64,000 nucleotides of DNA from Persicaria tinctoria (taxonomy: Eukaryota; Streptophyta; Magnoliopsida; Caryophyllales; Polygonaceae): NCBI GenBank assembly GCA_037127255.1, contig JBANSL010000004.1, positions 22,885,967 through 22,949,966 on the forward strand, given 5' to 3'. A model generated the notes under the pieces. That model was not told the origin of the DNA. It saw only the letters and a program-made list of their open reading frames with translations, and made no database searches. Within the stretch, counting starts at the first letter, position 1; the number at the start of each line of letters is the position of its first letter. Position numbers and translations under genes: made by a program. Positions 33,236 to 44,025 of the stretch are shown in pieces.

Positions 33236-34119
33236 CGGGACGGGACGGGATTTGCGGGATTCAAACTCTTCGTCCCGCGTCCCGTCCCGCGTAATTTTTG
33301 CGGGACGGGATCGGGACGGGATTGAATTTTTTTTTCTAAATCCCACCGGGATCGGGACGGGATCGGGACGGGATGCGGGACGGGACGGAATTTGCGGGAT
33401 TTGTGCCCCCTACATTTAAGTCGTGCAGACTGCAGAGTATAAAACGGAGAGGGAAATTTAAACATCAAAACACGAATGTACAACCTCTACACTTGATGCA
33501 CACATTCAAGTAGATTTAAAAAAAAATCCAGGGCAATAAGTCTTACCAGAGACTCGTCGGGTCGATCCAAACCGTCCATTTACTCAAGTTTCTAAAAATT
33601 TGACTCGATATCCCACCCGTGTGGGTTTCGAGTTAGCCCCGAACCCGGATTTTTCGAGCCGTGTTCGTTTTGAGCCACCCTAAGTGAGGTAGCACTATGT
33701 AGACGCTATGCAGACACCATATAGATTCTACACAGATTCATCACATATAATTGTGTTCATTAATGTCACTTATAAGTTAAATAATGTATTTGTATTATAA
33801 TTGTACTATGTTTGAAGCACTTATTTGTATACATATGATATTCCACTTAGAATATTTATATAATAATATTATTATTGAAATATTTATAAGTTTTATTATA
33901 ATACTATTATTTAGTTTAATTTGACATTTTGATGTTATAATTTAATTTTAATACTATATTTACATTCTTAAAAAGTTTTTTAAAATCTCGAGTTTTTGAC
34001 CCGATGGGTCGACCCAAAACTGAGATGAACCTAATTTGGCTCAACCCAAAATGACCCATGACTCGATTAATCTGTAAACCAATCTTTTCGAGATCTGACC
34101 CGATTAACATGTCTAATTA

Positions 34120-34586
34120 AGTGTTCGTTTGGATGAACTTGGGAAGTACGCTTCCTAGGAATTCAATTCATGAGAAATTAAGTTTATAATTAAGAATTGA
34201 ACTTTAAATACATGTTTGGATAAGTTTAAATTTCTGTCAATTAAAATCTTGTGTTTTGTTTGATTGAATATGAACTTTCATGAGAATTTGTGTAAAATTA
34301 CTTTTGGAACCCTTATTGATAAAAATTATTAATTTAAATTATGGGCAAATACGTAATTTGTGATTTAAAAGGAAAAAGAAAATATTTTTTGAAATAAATA
34401 AAAAGGGTAGATTTCAACTTACCCACCCCACATGGTAATTTTAATTTCTCTATTTTGGTGGAATTAGAATTCACATAAATTCTAATTCCTATGTTTTTTT
34501 TAAATAATTAATTCAAACAGATGTATTGGAATTTATTTTGGGTTACTTCAATTTCTGGATTTTTTAATGTAATCCAAAGGAGCACT
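34120..34586. mobile_element. Candidate MITE (AGTGTTCGTTTGGAT ends)
   Basis: AGTGTTCGTTTGGATGA at the left and, inverted, AGTGCTCCTTTGGATTA at the right bound a 467-bp AT-rich, non-coding stretch. A target duplication was not resolved, so the superfamily is open. Between 33421 and 34119 there are only CGGGT/ACCCG-rich fragments ending ATTAACATGTCTA, like a decayed hAT end. Confidence 0.45.
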
Positions 34587-34735
34587 AAGGTCCAACAAAT
34601 TTTACTACCCGATTTATAGACCAAATTTTATTTTTTTTGGGTTCGAATTATAGACCGAATTCTGATATGATCCAAGAATCGGAATTCAATTAATCATAGC
34701 TAATTAACTATAGTTAATAAACGGCACATTAAGCG

Positions 34736-35151
34736 TAGGGTTGTTATATGAGCTGAACTTGACTCGGAATCGGCTAAAAAAAAAAAGCTCAACTCGAGCT
34801 CATTCACTTACTTAAACAAATCAAGCTTGAACATGATTTTAAACTCGATTGAAGGCTCGACTCGTTCAATTTAGGTTCGAATAGCTCGAATTTTATGGAA
34901 CTTCTAAAATTTCTTGTAAGTTAATATGTTATGAGTGACTTATCACCAAGTAAAACTGTTTAAAACACTTTCATCGAAAAAACTGTTTAAAGCTCGAAAA
35001 AAGTTCGGCTCGAGTTCGTTTACTTACTAAAACAAGTTAAGCTTGAACAAAAAAGAAAGCTCGTTTAAACATTGAGCTCGGCTCGACTCGAGATCGTTTA
35101 ACAAATGAACCAAGTTTGAGCGTACCTAGCTCGGTTGAATAACAACCCTTA
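34736..35151. mobile_element. hAT-type MITE with GCTCGA repeats
   Basis: The ends TAGGGTTGTTATATGAGC and ...GAATAACAACCCTTA are inverted copies. The flanks ATTAAGCG and ATTAGCG look like a decayed 8-bp duplication. The interior carries several GCTCGA / CTCGAGC words and long A-runs, with no ORF of interest. Confidence 0.65.
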
Positions 35152-35159
35152 ATTAGCGT

Positions 35160-36529
35160 CAACCACACTACGAAAAATTGGGTGAAGCCCAAACCCTTTA
35201 AAGTTTAAATCACAATTTTGTCATTTTCACCTCGTTAAGACGGTTTTTTTCGAAGCAGGGGTGACTTGTGGACAAAACTGATATAACGGGTGGTTCTTTG
35301 TAATTACGAAAGAAAGAGGGTGTCGTCGATGTAAATTCGTAGCCGTCCAAAGCAAGCGACGATGGATTGGATTCTGCGAAACAGTTTGTGTAATGAGAAT
35401 TGAGAGGGAGAGCGCCATGGCAGCTCGAAGTGCTAGGAATCCAAAAGGGATCATCACAGAGAAAGAGAGATACTTGATCCGCCGATGGCTCCCGCTGTCT
35501 TCGTGCCTCCTCTCCTCCATGTGCAGAGTTTGCATGTTCTGAACTTTGTGAGGAGAAATATTTAGTCGGTTAGGGATCGCAATTAATGTCATTGCCACTG
35601 CCACCGATCCGCTCTCGGCTGCGTCGCTTACGCTAATTCGCTCTTCCATCTCCCACCGACGCATCTTACTCGCCATTCTCCTTCCTCCCAGCAAGTGCGA
35701 TTCGTATTAAATTCTGTATTTTTTAAATCTCGAAATTTCAGCGTCAGCTCTCTCTTAGACAAGCTGCAAGGCAGTATCATTCTGCAAAGAGATGAGTTAC
35801 AAATAAGGAACTGATAATTCTGGAACCGAAAAGGAAAATTAAAAATTGATAGCATGAAGTGCGCCGTAATAGATCTCCGATCTATCGATTTCATCGTCCA
35901 CCATGTAATAGTCAAAGCTCCGAGGACCTTGAAGGGTCACCTGGTTTATATAAGCCGTTGGTTTGTGTACTGTTGGAGTAAGTCCTGGCTTGACACCTTT
36001 TCCCCTCTCCTCCCTTTCTTCAATTGGGAGATTCAACTTTTAGGTCAGTATCCTCAATGTTTCTGCAGCTACAGCTGTTTTGATTTTTATATTGTGATTA
36101 GTTTTAACTGTTTGGCTTTACTGTGATTTGCATACTAGCTGGAATTACTCAAAGTGTTTTAGTAAGTTTCATTGCCATGCTTGTTGGTAATGCTATTTTA
36201 AAAAGGCTCTTTAGCTACATAAACTAACCTCTGTTACATTTGACATGTCATTTAAAACAGTCATATTTTCATATGTTATGACATGCTCCCTTTGCCTTGT
36301 CCAATTATATTTGCAAATGGTCTGCAAGAGGTGTTATTTAGAAGTCATAATTCTGCAACAGGAACAACATCAGCAATTTTTTTTTTTTGTGACTGTCTTA
36401 AAAGGAATCATAAATAATGCCAGAGTATAAGCTCATTCATGCTCAGACTTACATTGCAAATATTCTGACACAAGTTTATGGTTATGTATGTTGGAGCAGG
36501 AAGTATATTTGAGGGGAAATATCAACAAG
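35160..36529. other. Upstream region of the SKS gene, no second gene supported
   Basis: The 5' flank and possible 5' UTR of the SKS gene. Open minus-strand frames (35227-35694 and 35628-35915) show no domain, low-complexity or splice pattern that I can support. No clear TATA box was chosen. Confidence 0.4.
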
Positions 36530-39124
36530 ATGGGACGTGCTGTGCTACTACATTTTCTCTTTTGGGTTTTGGGCTTGGCAGGCATTCTTCTTGTTAATGC
36601 TGAAACTCCTTATAGATTTTATGATTGGAAAGTAACATATGGAAAGATCTCACCAATTGGGATCCCTCAAAGAGTAAGTTCATAATTGGCAGTTTGTAAA
36701 ATGCCATATCCCTTGCACTATTTTGCATATTGCTCTCTTTTGCTAAGGCCATGAGAGGAAAAATGATATTTTTTCAGTTATATAAACTTGCATCTTTTGT
36801 TTCTCAATGTATGCTCTGCTAGTTAACCTGGTTACACTCTTCTCTTCAGGGAATCCTTATTAATGGACAGTTTCCTGGCCCAACGATTGATGCTGACACC
36901 AATGACAATGTGATTATTAATGTCTTTAATCAATTGGACCAGCCCTTCCTCATTACATGGTCAGCCCTCACTTTTCAGTTTCTTGTTCATTATTTTTCTT
37001 CATTCATATTTACCTTTGCACTTGCATGTTGGATTGAGGTTTTCAGCTTTGACGGCTGTATGCTCTTGTATGGTTTGTTTAATGCTTATGCCATTGTTCT
37101 TGCTTTGTATTCGTATCCAGGAATGGAGTTGAGCAGCGAAAGAGCTCCTGGACTGATGGAGTTCTTGGAACAAATTGCCCTATTCCTCCTGGATCCAATT
37201 GGACCTACAAGATGCAAATGAAAGATCAGATTGGTTCTTTCTTCTATTTCCCTTCAACATTGATGCATAGGGCAGCTGGTGGATTTGGTGCGTTAAACAT
37301 CCACAGACGAGTAGTCATTGCACTCCCATATCCAGAACCAGCAGATGAATTTACTCTGATTGTTGGTGATTGGTTCAAGTCTGACCATAAGGTGTGCAAA
37401 AACTTGAACAACTTGTATGTTAGTTAGGAATTTAGGAAAAAGCCAAATATTCGAAAGGAAAAAATCAGGACATTTCCGAACCTTTCTTGAGATGTCTATA
37501 TCATGCAGCAAGAAAGTGTTATTGTTGAATTACTAACATGTTTATTGTGTTCCAGAAACTACAAAAATCTCTCGATGCAGGGAAACCTCTTAAATTTCCC
37601 AATGCTCTGCTTATTAATGGTCGTCATGGTGGTTCTGTATTCACTGGTCAAAGAGGTGGAGACTAATTTTCCAATTTTTTACAACACTTGATTTTTGAAT
37701 AATTAGGAACTACAGTCTTAGTTTTCATGGTTCTTGTTTTAGATGCTAATTAAGGACATTTGATCTTTACAGGAAAAACCTACCTGTTTAGAGTTTCAAA
37801 TGTGGGTATGACTACTTCTATCAACATCAGAATACAAGGACACTCGCTGAAGCTTGTTGAAGTGGAGGGATCTCATGTACTTCAAGAGATGTACGAGTCC
37901 CTTGATATTCACGTAGGCCAGTCATTGGCTTTCTTGGTCACTCTTCGTGGTTCAGTGAAAGACTATTACATCGTTGCTTCTACCCGCTTCACTAAACCAA
38001 CACTGACAACCACTGCTGTTCTTCGTTATGCTGGGTCAAAAATCCCTGCCTCTGGACCATTGCCAGTTGGTCCTACTTCTGCCTTTCACTGGTCTATGAA
38101 ACAAGCCAGAACCATTAGGTATATACGTAATATTAGTCCTTTCCTAGTGTATATTCCTGAATTCATAACTATTTTATCTCATATCTTTTTTTTATCTTGC
38201 TCCACATGAAGGTGGAATCTGACAGCCAATGCAGCAAGGCCGAATCCCCAAGGATCATTTCATTATGGAACCATACCAGTCACTAGGACCTTGATTCTGG
38301 AAAATTCTGCAGCAAAAATCAATGGCAAGTTGCGTTACTGTGTGAATGGGGTTTCATACATTAACCCAGCTACTCCGCTGAAGCTTGCTGACTACTACAA
38401 CATTCAAGGCGTGTTCAATCTGAACACCATTTCCCCTACCCCAAAACATGGACCTGCACGTCTAGGCACATCTGTGTTTGGACTCACCCTTCACGACTAT
38501 GTTGAAATTGTCTTCCAAAATAATGAAAAAACAATCCAGTCTTATCACCTTGATGGCTCTAGTTTCTGGGCTGTGGGGTAAGCCTATCTTCAATGTTTTG
38601 CTTTTGTTTCATTTTTCTTGTTGTTACTGATTTTAAAGCATTAAAAAAAAAACTAGCCATCATGTCCTGATTCCAGTCTCTGGATAACTCCCATTTCTAC
38701 TATATTAAACAGGCCTTTAAGCTCGGCAACCAGTCTAAGCATAAGTTACTTTTTGTTTGTAAAAATTCAGATTTGGTTCGAAACAATGGACAACTGCTTC
38801 AAGGAAAAAGTACAACTTGGAAGACGCTCCCACAAGGAGCACAATCCAGGTAAGTGAAACCGCTCTTTCCCTTTTGATCTAATCTAATGAAGCGAGTACA
38901 ATTGCTGAGCAGCCTCCAATTTTCAGGTGTATCCAAACTCTTGGAGTGCAGTACTGGTTTCTCTGGACAACAAGGGAATGTGGAATCTGAGGTCTGCAAT
39001 CTGGACAAGGCGCTACCTCGGGCAGGAAGTGTATCTCAGAGCTTGGAACAACGAAAAGAGCTTGCTATCGGAGAACGAAATTCCCCAGAATGCCCTCAAA
39101 TGTGGCAAGGCTGCTCACCTGTAA
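36530..39124 (+). CDS. SKU5-similar (SKS) multicopper-oxidase-like protein
   Basis: Eight exons (36530-36673, 36850-36959, 37121-37391, 37556-37655, 37773-38118, 38212-38577, 38771-38849, 38927-39124) join in phase to 537 aa, the normal SKS length; all introns are GT-AG. Residues 1-24 form a signal peptide (LLHFLFWVLGLAGILLVNA), so the protein is secreted to the cell wall. Cupredoxin-like blocks follow: YDWKVTYGKISPIGIPQRGI, INGQFPGPTID, then QIGSFFYFPS and HRAAGGFGA. Copper ligands of true oxidases are missing: TWNGVEQR stands where HWHG is expected, YHLDGSSFWAVG replaces the C-terminal His cluster, and the final block is LRSAIW. This is the hallmark of SKU5/SKS proteins, which act in cell expansion or pollen growth. 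The C-terminus (ALKCGKAAHL) shows no GPI-anchor tail, unlike SKU5 itself. It looks intact. Confidence 0.95.
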
Positions 39125-39331
39125 ACATAAGTCTCTGCAACATTATCCTACTGTTTGTATTCTCGGTATACTTCATTTTAATTTGGAGGGTGTTGTCTTC
39201 CCAGCTAGTTCAGTTACGAGGGTGTAATTGGTAGATGTTTGGGAGGATGAATTTATTTATGAAGAAAAAAATGGAGGGATCAAAACAAATTATTTGTTGT
39301 ACTTGGTTAGAATTCTGAATGATCATGTAGC

Positions 39332-39337
39332 AATAAA
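39332..39337 (+). terminator. Candidate poly(A) signal of the SKS gene
   Basis: AATAAA about 210 bp after the SKS stop codon (39122-39124), in a T-rich 3' region. Confidence 0.45.
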
Positions 39338-39339
39338 CC

Positions 39340-40430
39340 TCCTGGCAAGCTTGCCTTTATTATAATCTATTGCCTCTGCTTCTGCTTCTCCTTTAAGGTG
39401 TGCAACTGGCCATCAAACAGCAACACGTTGCTCATTTGCTTCTTTTACACAATTAAAACTTAAATCTACCATTAGTATTTAATATAAAAAAAATTAAGTA
39501 TTTTTTTTGTTATAATATATATGTAGACAATATATCATTTGTCAATACCTCTTACTGTGTAATTTGTGAATAAATCTGAAGCATGGGATTAAAAAGATCA
39601 ATAGAGAAATTAAAAGTATTCATCTGTAACAACATGATTGTTCCAACCTAACTCATACGAATAAGTACAAATAATCATGCTATAATAGACGAATAATTTT
39701 CATATGAAAAATTAAAACTGTTAACGCATGAATAATTATATTACATCAAACGAATTATAGTGTTGGCTATGAGGTGTGCATACTGGATCCATTGAATTAT
39801 AGATAACTACACAACCCTATGTTGGATCATATTAACAAATCTATCTAGACCTTTGAATTAAGAAGATTAATGGATGAGATTAAAAATAACTTTTGATTAA
39901 TCGGTAGTATTGAGCAATTATTCGTTTGAATGAAATTATTCGGTGGGATTGAGCGATTATTGTTACAATAAAATTTATATTTTTTTACATTATTTGTACA
40001 GTAAAATAATTAGATAATTGCAGACGAATATCAACTTTTAATTTTCCTCCATCCCCAAAGAAACCAGATCCTCTGGGCTCTCTAGTCTCTAGTGCTGGAG
40101 ATGGGTTCTTTTCTACCACTAATTTACTACTTTGCACTTTTAAAGAATCACAAACAGCCACCAGAAGTGGCTGTGCTGTTACCGCCGCAGCCGCTGTCGC
40201 CACCAAAACCAATAAAATACTTGGGAGGAAAAAACCATCATTCAAGAAGCACAGAAACATTGAAAAATAACAAATAATAATACAACAATGATAGCAACTA
40301 CAAATTTAACTAGAAATTATTAACATTATCATTTTCCCTTAACATCAGCTGGTACACCATTAGCCACACAGACTATAAATCACACCTGATAAAGAAAGCA
40401 CAAGATTTTAAGACCTAAAAAAAAAAACTA
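39340..40430. other. Intergenic region between SKS and Dof genes
   Basis: AT-rich and without a supported gene. The short frames at 39985-40277 are low-complexity. The SKS and Dof genes converge on this interval, so it holds both 3' ends. Confidence 0.5.
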
Positions 40431-40527
40431 GACTACATTGATATACCACAATCCCCAAGCAAACTGCAACATAAAAGTACATCATCATGATTTAGATCCA
40501 AGAGCTAAAGAAAATTCAAGTTCCCAC

Positions 40528-41454
40528 TCAAGGGTAAGCACCACTTTGTGTTGCAACATCAGGCCAAGAAAAGGGCGAATTGAAGTATCCGAAATCGCCT
40601 CCAGTCACTGGAGCAGACTCAAGAATGCTCGAACCGTTGGTAGATGAAGATAAGAAAGTGTTACTGCTCAAAACCGCCGGTTGATGATTTCCATAGTAGC
40701 TACTTGTTGATGTCTTGAGCCTCTGCAACAGCTCTTGAATGCCGCTGTTTTGAGCTTCACCGCCTGTTGCAAGATCCTTTGGTTGTTGATTGCTTCTCCA
40801 AAGGGCACCGGATGCATCAAATGAAGGAAGTTGGTTAGTGCTGTAAGAATCCAAGCTGAGTGATCTCATTCCCAAAGTACTCGCTACGCCTCCTGGATCT
40901 GCGCTGAATTGAGCTCCATTCATTGGTCCAAGCTGTATAGAGCTAGGGCTCTGACCAGTTCTTAGCAAGGCCAACACATGAGAACTTTGTGGAGGCCATA
41001 CAAGTTCATGATCAAACCCACTGTCCAAAAAAATCTGCTTCCCAATCTCCGAAATGGAGAAGCTACTCTTTAACTTAGCAGATGCTGATGATTTCCCAGA
41101 TGAAATTGAGATGTTGGCTGCAGTCTTGTTCTTCCTGCACCCGCCTCCAATGGGAACGTTACGCAGGGCGCCACCTTTAGTCCAATACCTACGACATGTC
41201 TTACAGAAATGCCGCGGCTGGGTGAGGTTGTAGTTGTTGTAGTAGCAGAACTTGGTGTTGGTGGAGTCACAGCGCGGACACCTTAGACTTTGGGCCTCAG
41301 GGTTCGGTGAAGCTGTGACTGTAGCAGTAGTAGTGGAGGTTGCAGTGGAAGAGGATGGCGGTGTTGAAGAGGGACAAGGAGAAAGAGTGGTCTGCAGGAA
41401 GCCTTCACTGCTGATGCAGATTTTTCTTTCCCCACCTAATAGTTTTTGGATCAT
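40528..41454 (-). CDS. Dof zinc-finger transcription factor
   Basis: A single uninterrupted frame of 308 aa on the minus strand. The Dof domain spans about residues 57-110, with zinc ligands C59, C62, C84 and C87 (CPRC, then CKTC) in the plant-specific CX2C-X21-CX2C layout. It keeps the [20 protein letters not shown] signature that binds AAAG sites. The N-terminus starts [11 protein letters not shown] and has a Ser/Thr-rich linker. The C-terminal half is Ser/Gln/Asn-rich, with no repression motif I can name, and ends [20 protein letters not shown]. It is a nuclear regulator; the target pathway cannot be read from sequence. There is no intron, as in several Dof genes. It resembles the DOF1.4-like group, but the subgroup is uncertain. 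Confidence 0.95.
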   Translation of the reverse strand: MIQKLLGGERKICISSEGFLQTTLSPCPSSTPPSSSTATSTTTATVTASPNPEAQSLRCPRCDSTNTKFCYYNNYNLTQPRHFCKTCRRYWTKGGALRNVPIGGGCRKNKTAANISISSGKSSASAKLKSSFSISEIGKQIFLDSGFDHELVWPPQSSHVLALLRTGQSPSSIQLGPMNGAQFSADPGGVASTLGMRSLSLDSYSTNQLPSFDASGALWRSNQQPKDLATGGEAQNSGIQELLQRLKTSTSSYYGNHQPAVLSSNTFLSSSTNGSSILESAPVTGGDFGYFNSPFSWPDVATQSGAYP

Positions 41455-41663
41455 CTTTACTTGATCTCTTCTTTAACAGATGTAGCTACCACAATCTGAA
41501 TAAACAAGAAAAGCAATTCAAAGATGGTAATAAGTGTGGTCTTTTGGGGATGAAAAGCCAAAGGAATTGAGAGGACTTATCAGCCAATCCTAGATTTTGG
41601 AGTAAAGAAGGAGAGGACCTGAAATGAAGGGAGGTATGTGCAAGAAGCTACTTTGATGGAGAG

Positions 41664-41676
41664 AGAGATATATAAG
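41664..41676 (-). promoter_or_regulatory. Candidate TATA box of the Dof gene
   Basis: On the minus strand the sequence reads CCTTATATATCTC, about 210-220 bp before the ATG at 41454, next to a CT-rich stretch. It is the only good TATA match in the near upstream region. Confidence 0.4.
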
Positions 41677-42061
41677 GACATGAAAGAACAAATGGAGTTG
41701 CTTTTTGGCTATATAATGAGCTCCTCTACTGGATTTGGAATCTGCCTGTGGGTGCTTGGAGGGAAATGGACTGATCTACTTTTTTCTTAATCTGTCCTTA
41801 TTATGACTAGCTATGGACTATGGAGGGTTTTGTTTATTTTTTGAATGAAAAAAATAACAAAATTATACTGTAAGAAATTAAGGATGTACCATAAGAATTT
41901 CGATTTTTTCAATGATACTGTAGTACTTATAGAAGAAAACATATGCACAATAATGGAGTAATACTCACTCCGTCCTAAAATATATGGCTTTTAGACTTTT
42001 GCACATATTTTACGGGGTATGATATGTACACCGCTAATTTTTACTATTTACACCGCAAATC

Positions 42062-42345
42062 CACCGCATACCTATGCGGTGCCTTAATCAAAATTTAGCC
42101 CGACATACCGCATGTACATGCGGTATGTCTGTTGACCGTATAAAAACACCGCATGTACGTGCGGTGGGTTAGGTTAAAACGGAGTCCGTAATACGATAAT
42201 CTGGTTGGGTCGAAGTTATCCGAAACCCACCGCATGGGTATGCGGTGGTTTATTAAAATATTGGAAATTTGGGTACGAACATACCGCATGGGTATGCGGT
42301 ATGTTTTTAAATTTTGGGTACGGAAATACCGCATCTTCATGCGGT
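42062..42345. repeat. Left palindrome cluster of the MULE
   Basis: Six units of the type ACCGCAT-4 to 6 nt-ATGCGGT, including a perfect 28-bp palindrome at 42102-42129. Loop sequences differ (ACCT, GTAC, GGGT, CTTC) while the arms are kept, as expected for protein-binding sites. Confidence 0.88.
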
Positions 42346-42370
42346 ATGTTTTTTACCTTTGGGGACCCAT

Positions 42371-42378
42371 TATAAATA
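42371..42378 (+). promoter_or_regulatory. TATA box of the left MULE transcription unit
   Basis: TATAAATA directly after the left palindrome cluster and 126 bp before the ATG at 42504. Confidence 0.55.
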
Positions 42379-42503
42379 GGCGTGGGGGGCCCAGTTCTCC
42401 GACACACCGAATCTTCTCCGATTCCTTTCTTTCCGAGCCCGACTTTTGGTTCCGTCCATTCCCCGTCCCTATATCTACCACCACTTTGTACCCGAGTTTT
42501 GAG

Positions 42504-42760
42504 ATGGTGAAAGACAATCGTGGAAAAGCCGCGACTGATGATGTCGGTCCTTTTCGAAGACATCCGTTACAGGTAAAATTTAATGTTTATAATAATCAAT
42601 TTGCTTTATTTTTTAATTTGAAGGAAATAGTGTTAACATTTCATTGTTATATATAATGTAGCCGGAACCCACTATACATAGGCGGAGGACGACAGATGTA
42701 ACGCCACCGCTGGAGACACAGCCTCAGCCGGAACCCACTATAAAATTGTTGGTTGTGTAG
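42504..42760 (+). CDS. Small spliced ORF in the MULE, unknown function
   Basis: Exon 1 (42504-42572) and exon 2 (42662-42760) join through a GT-AG intron into a 55-aa, Arg/Pro-rich protein with a duplicated QPEPTI/PEPTI motif. It has its own TATA box upstream. Another frame further right (43713-43823) begins MVNDD in a similar leader, so this unit may be a decayed duplicate of the transposase 5' exon. I recognise no family. Confidence 0.4.
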
Positions 42761-42983
42761 TAGTTTGTTTGTCGTCTAGTTGTAACAATGTTGTTTGAAT
42801 AATAAGTCGGTTCGTATGCTGTTTGTGTCATGTGTTTCCTAATTTAACATATTTTCTATGTTCCTTGCAATGAAATAATATGTCATGGAAATCACCGATC
42901 GGGATTCGATAGAGAATTTCATTAAACGGTTGAACTGCTTAGAACTGAAAATACAACACATGCACATCACACAACATACATGT

Positions 42984-43412
42984 CTAGGCACTACCTTCGT
43001 CCGATGACCTCTCATTAATGGAAATGACAATATTCATTTGGTTGAACGCGTAATACCTTTCACCCGCGTTGAATGCGCGCAACTTTCGGATAACATGATC
43101 ACATAGGCCCTCATCCCCGATAATGTAAACATCGTAACGACAATATCTCCTAATGTGATTCGCAATCCGCACCTCTGCATCTAAGTAATACGATTCGGGA
43201 AATCCTCTGTCGTCATAACAATGCGCACAAGAAAACTCGATCGGATATGCTATGTCAGTGTCCGTCTCGATTTGACACTGAAGTATGACGCACGAATTTC
43301 CCGGAAGGTATGCTGGATGCCTGCAGGTGCATTCCTCCGGCCACCGTGGCTCCGTGCAACGAATTAATGTAACATTGTACTCAAGATTATCATCGCTTTT
43401 CCGCCATCGCAA
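42984..43412 (-). CDS. Accessory minus-strand ORF of the MULE, unknown function
   Basis: An open frame of about 140 codons runs opposite to the transposase gene. It has several Cys and His residues (CTEPRWPEECTCRHP, then CAHCYDDRGF) that could bind metal, and a conserved-looking middle (VRIANHIRRYCRYDVYIIGD). The only upstream in-frame ATG (43430) is followed by a TGA at 43416-43418, so the present copy lacks a clean start. A TATA-like word lies at about 43435-43443, next to the middle palindrome cluster. No homologous family is recognised; the frame may have been interrupted by a mutation. Confidence 0.45.
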   Translation of the reverse strand: MRWRKSDDNLEYNVTLIRCTEPRWPEECTCRHPAYLPGNSCVILQCQIETDTDIAYPIEFSCAHCYDDRGFPESYYLDAEVRIANHIRRYCRYDVYIIGDEGLCDHVIRKLRAFNAGERYYAFNQMNIVISINERSSDEGSA

Positions 43413-43444
43413 ATGTCACGAACAGGCCATGGGGTATATATAGA

Positions 43445-43635
43445 TACATACCGCATGCCCATGCGGTATACGATGGTTCACCGTGTACCTATACGGTGGT
43501 AAACCGTATACCTATGCAGTGGTAAACCGTAGACCTATGCGGTGTCTACAGTACCGTATACCTATGCGGTGGGCCCACAAATTGAAATCGTTCGACACCA
43601 ACGGTCATCTGGAACCACCGCATACCTATGCGGTG
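43445..43635. repeat. Middle palindrome cluster of the MULE
   Basis: About six units of ACCGTATACCTATGCGGTG type between the divergent ORFs. The layout suggests a shared binding region for two promoters. Confidence 0.8.
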
Positions 43636-44025
43636 TTACTGTATAAGAAGTCTTCCGCTCTCCATTGGAATGCATCCAATCCCCGCACACCTCATCTACG
43701 GTCATTTTCTAAAATGGTTAACGACGACACCAATCGGCGGCCTTCAAGTCAAGGGGAGGAAGCACCAACAACTACGCCAATGGCCGATAACTCACCACCC
43801 CCTCGTCTTCCGACATGTGATTAATGTTTATCATTTGGAATGTCGTTGTAGGTAGAATATAGTTAGTGGAATAACCAGAATATAGGTAGTGGAATCATAT
43901 GGAATGAAAACCAAGATATAGGTACCGGTTTTTAAATGTATGAGAATAAATTAGGTTCTGAAATAGAGCAGACAGAAACCATGAATGGGTCACGTAATAT
44001 ATATGTACTGTTTGCATGTTGGCAG

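Larger units (their letters stand above)
24683..33412. mobile_element. hAT element with 8-bp TSD, split by a nested insertion
   Basis: CATTTAAG lies on both sides (24675-24682 and 33413-33420). The ends begin TAGGGGTGGGCATGGGACGGG on the left and, inverted, TAGGGGGCACAAATCCCGC on the right. Both are followed by GGGACGGGA subterminal repeats, as in plant hATs. No transposase is present. Without the nested 25265-33157 insertion the element would be only about 840 bp with a TA-rich centre. Confidence 0.85.

Noticed and set aside
33110..33483. Several frames encoding Tyr-Ile repeats
   Set aside because: They are translations of the (AT)n microsatellite.
35227..35694. 155-codon minus-strand frame upstream of the SKS gene
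   Set aside because: No recognisable domain, no splice or promoter context; chance ORF more likely than a gene.
40092..40277. Small plus-strand ORF between SKS and Dof
   Set aside because: Low complexity, no conserved motif, lies in the shared 3' intergenic region.
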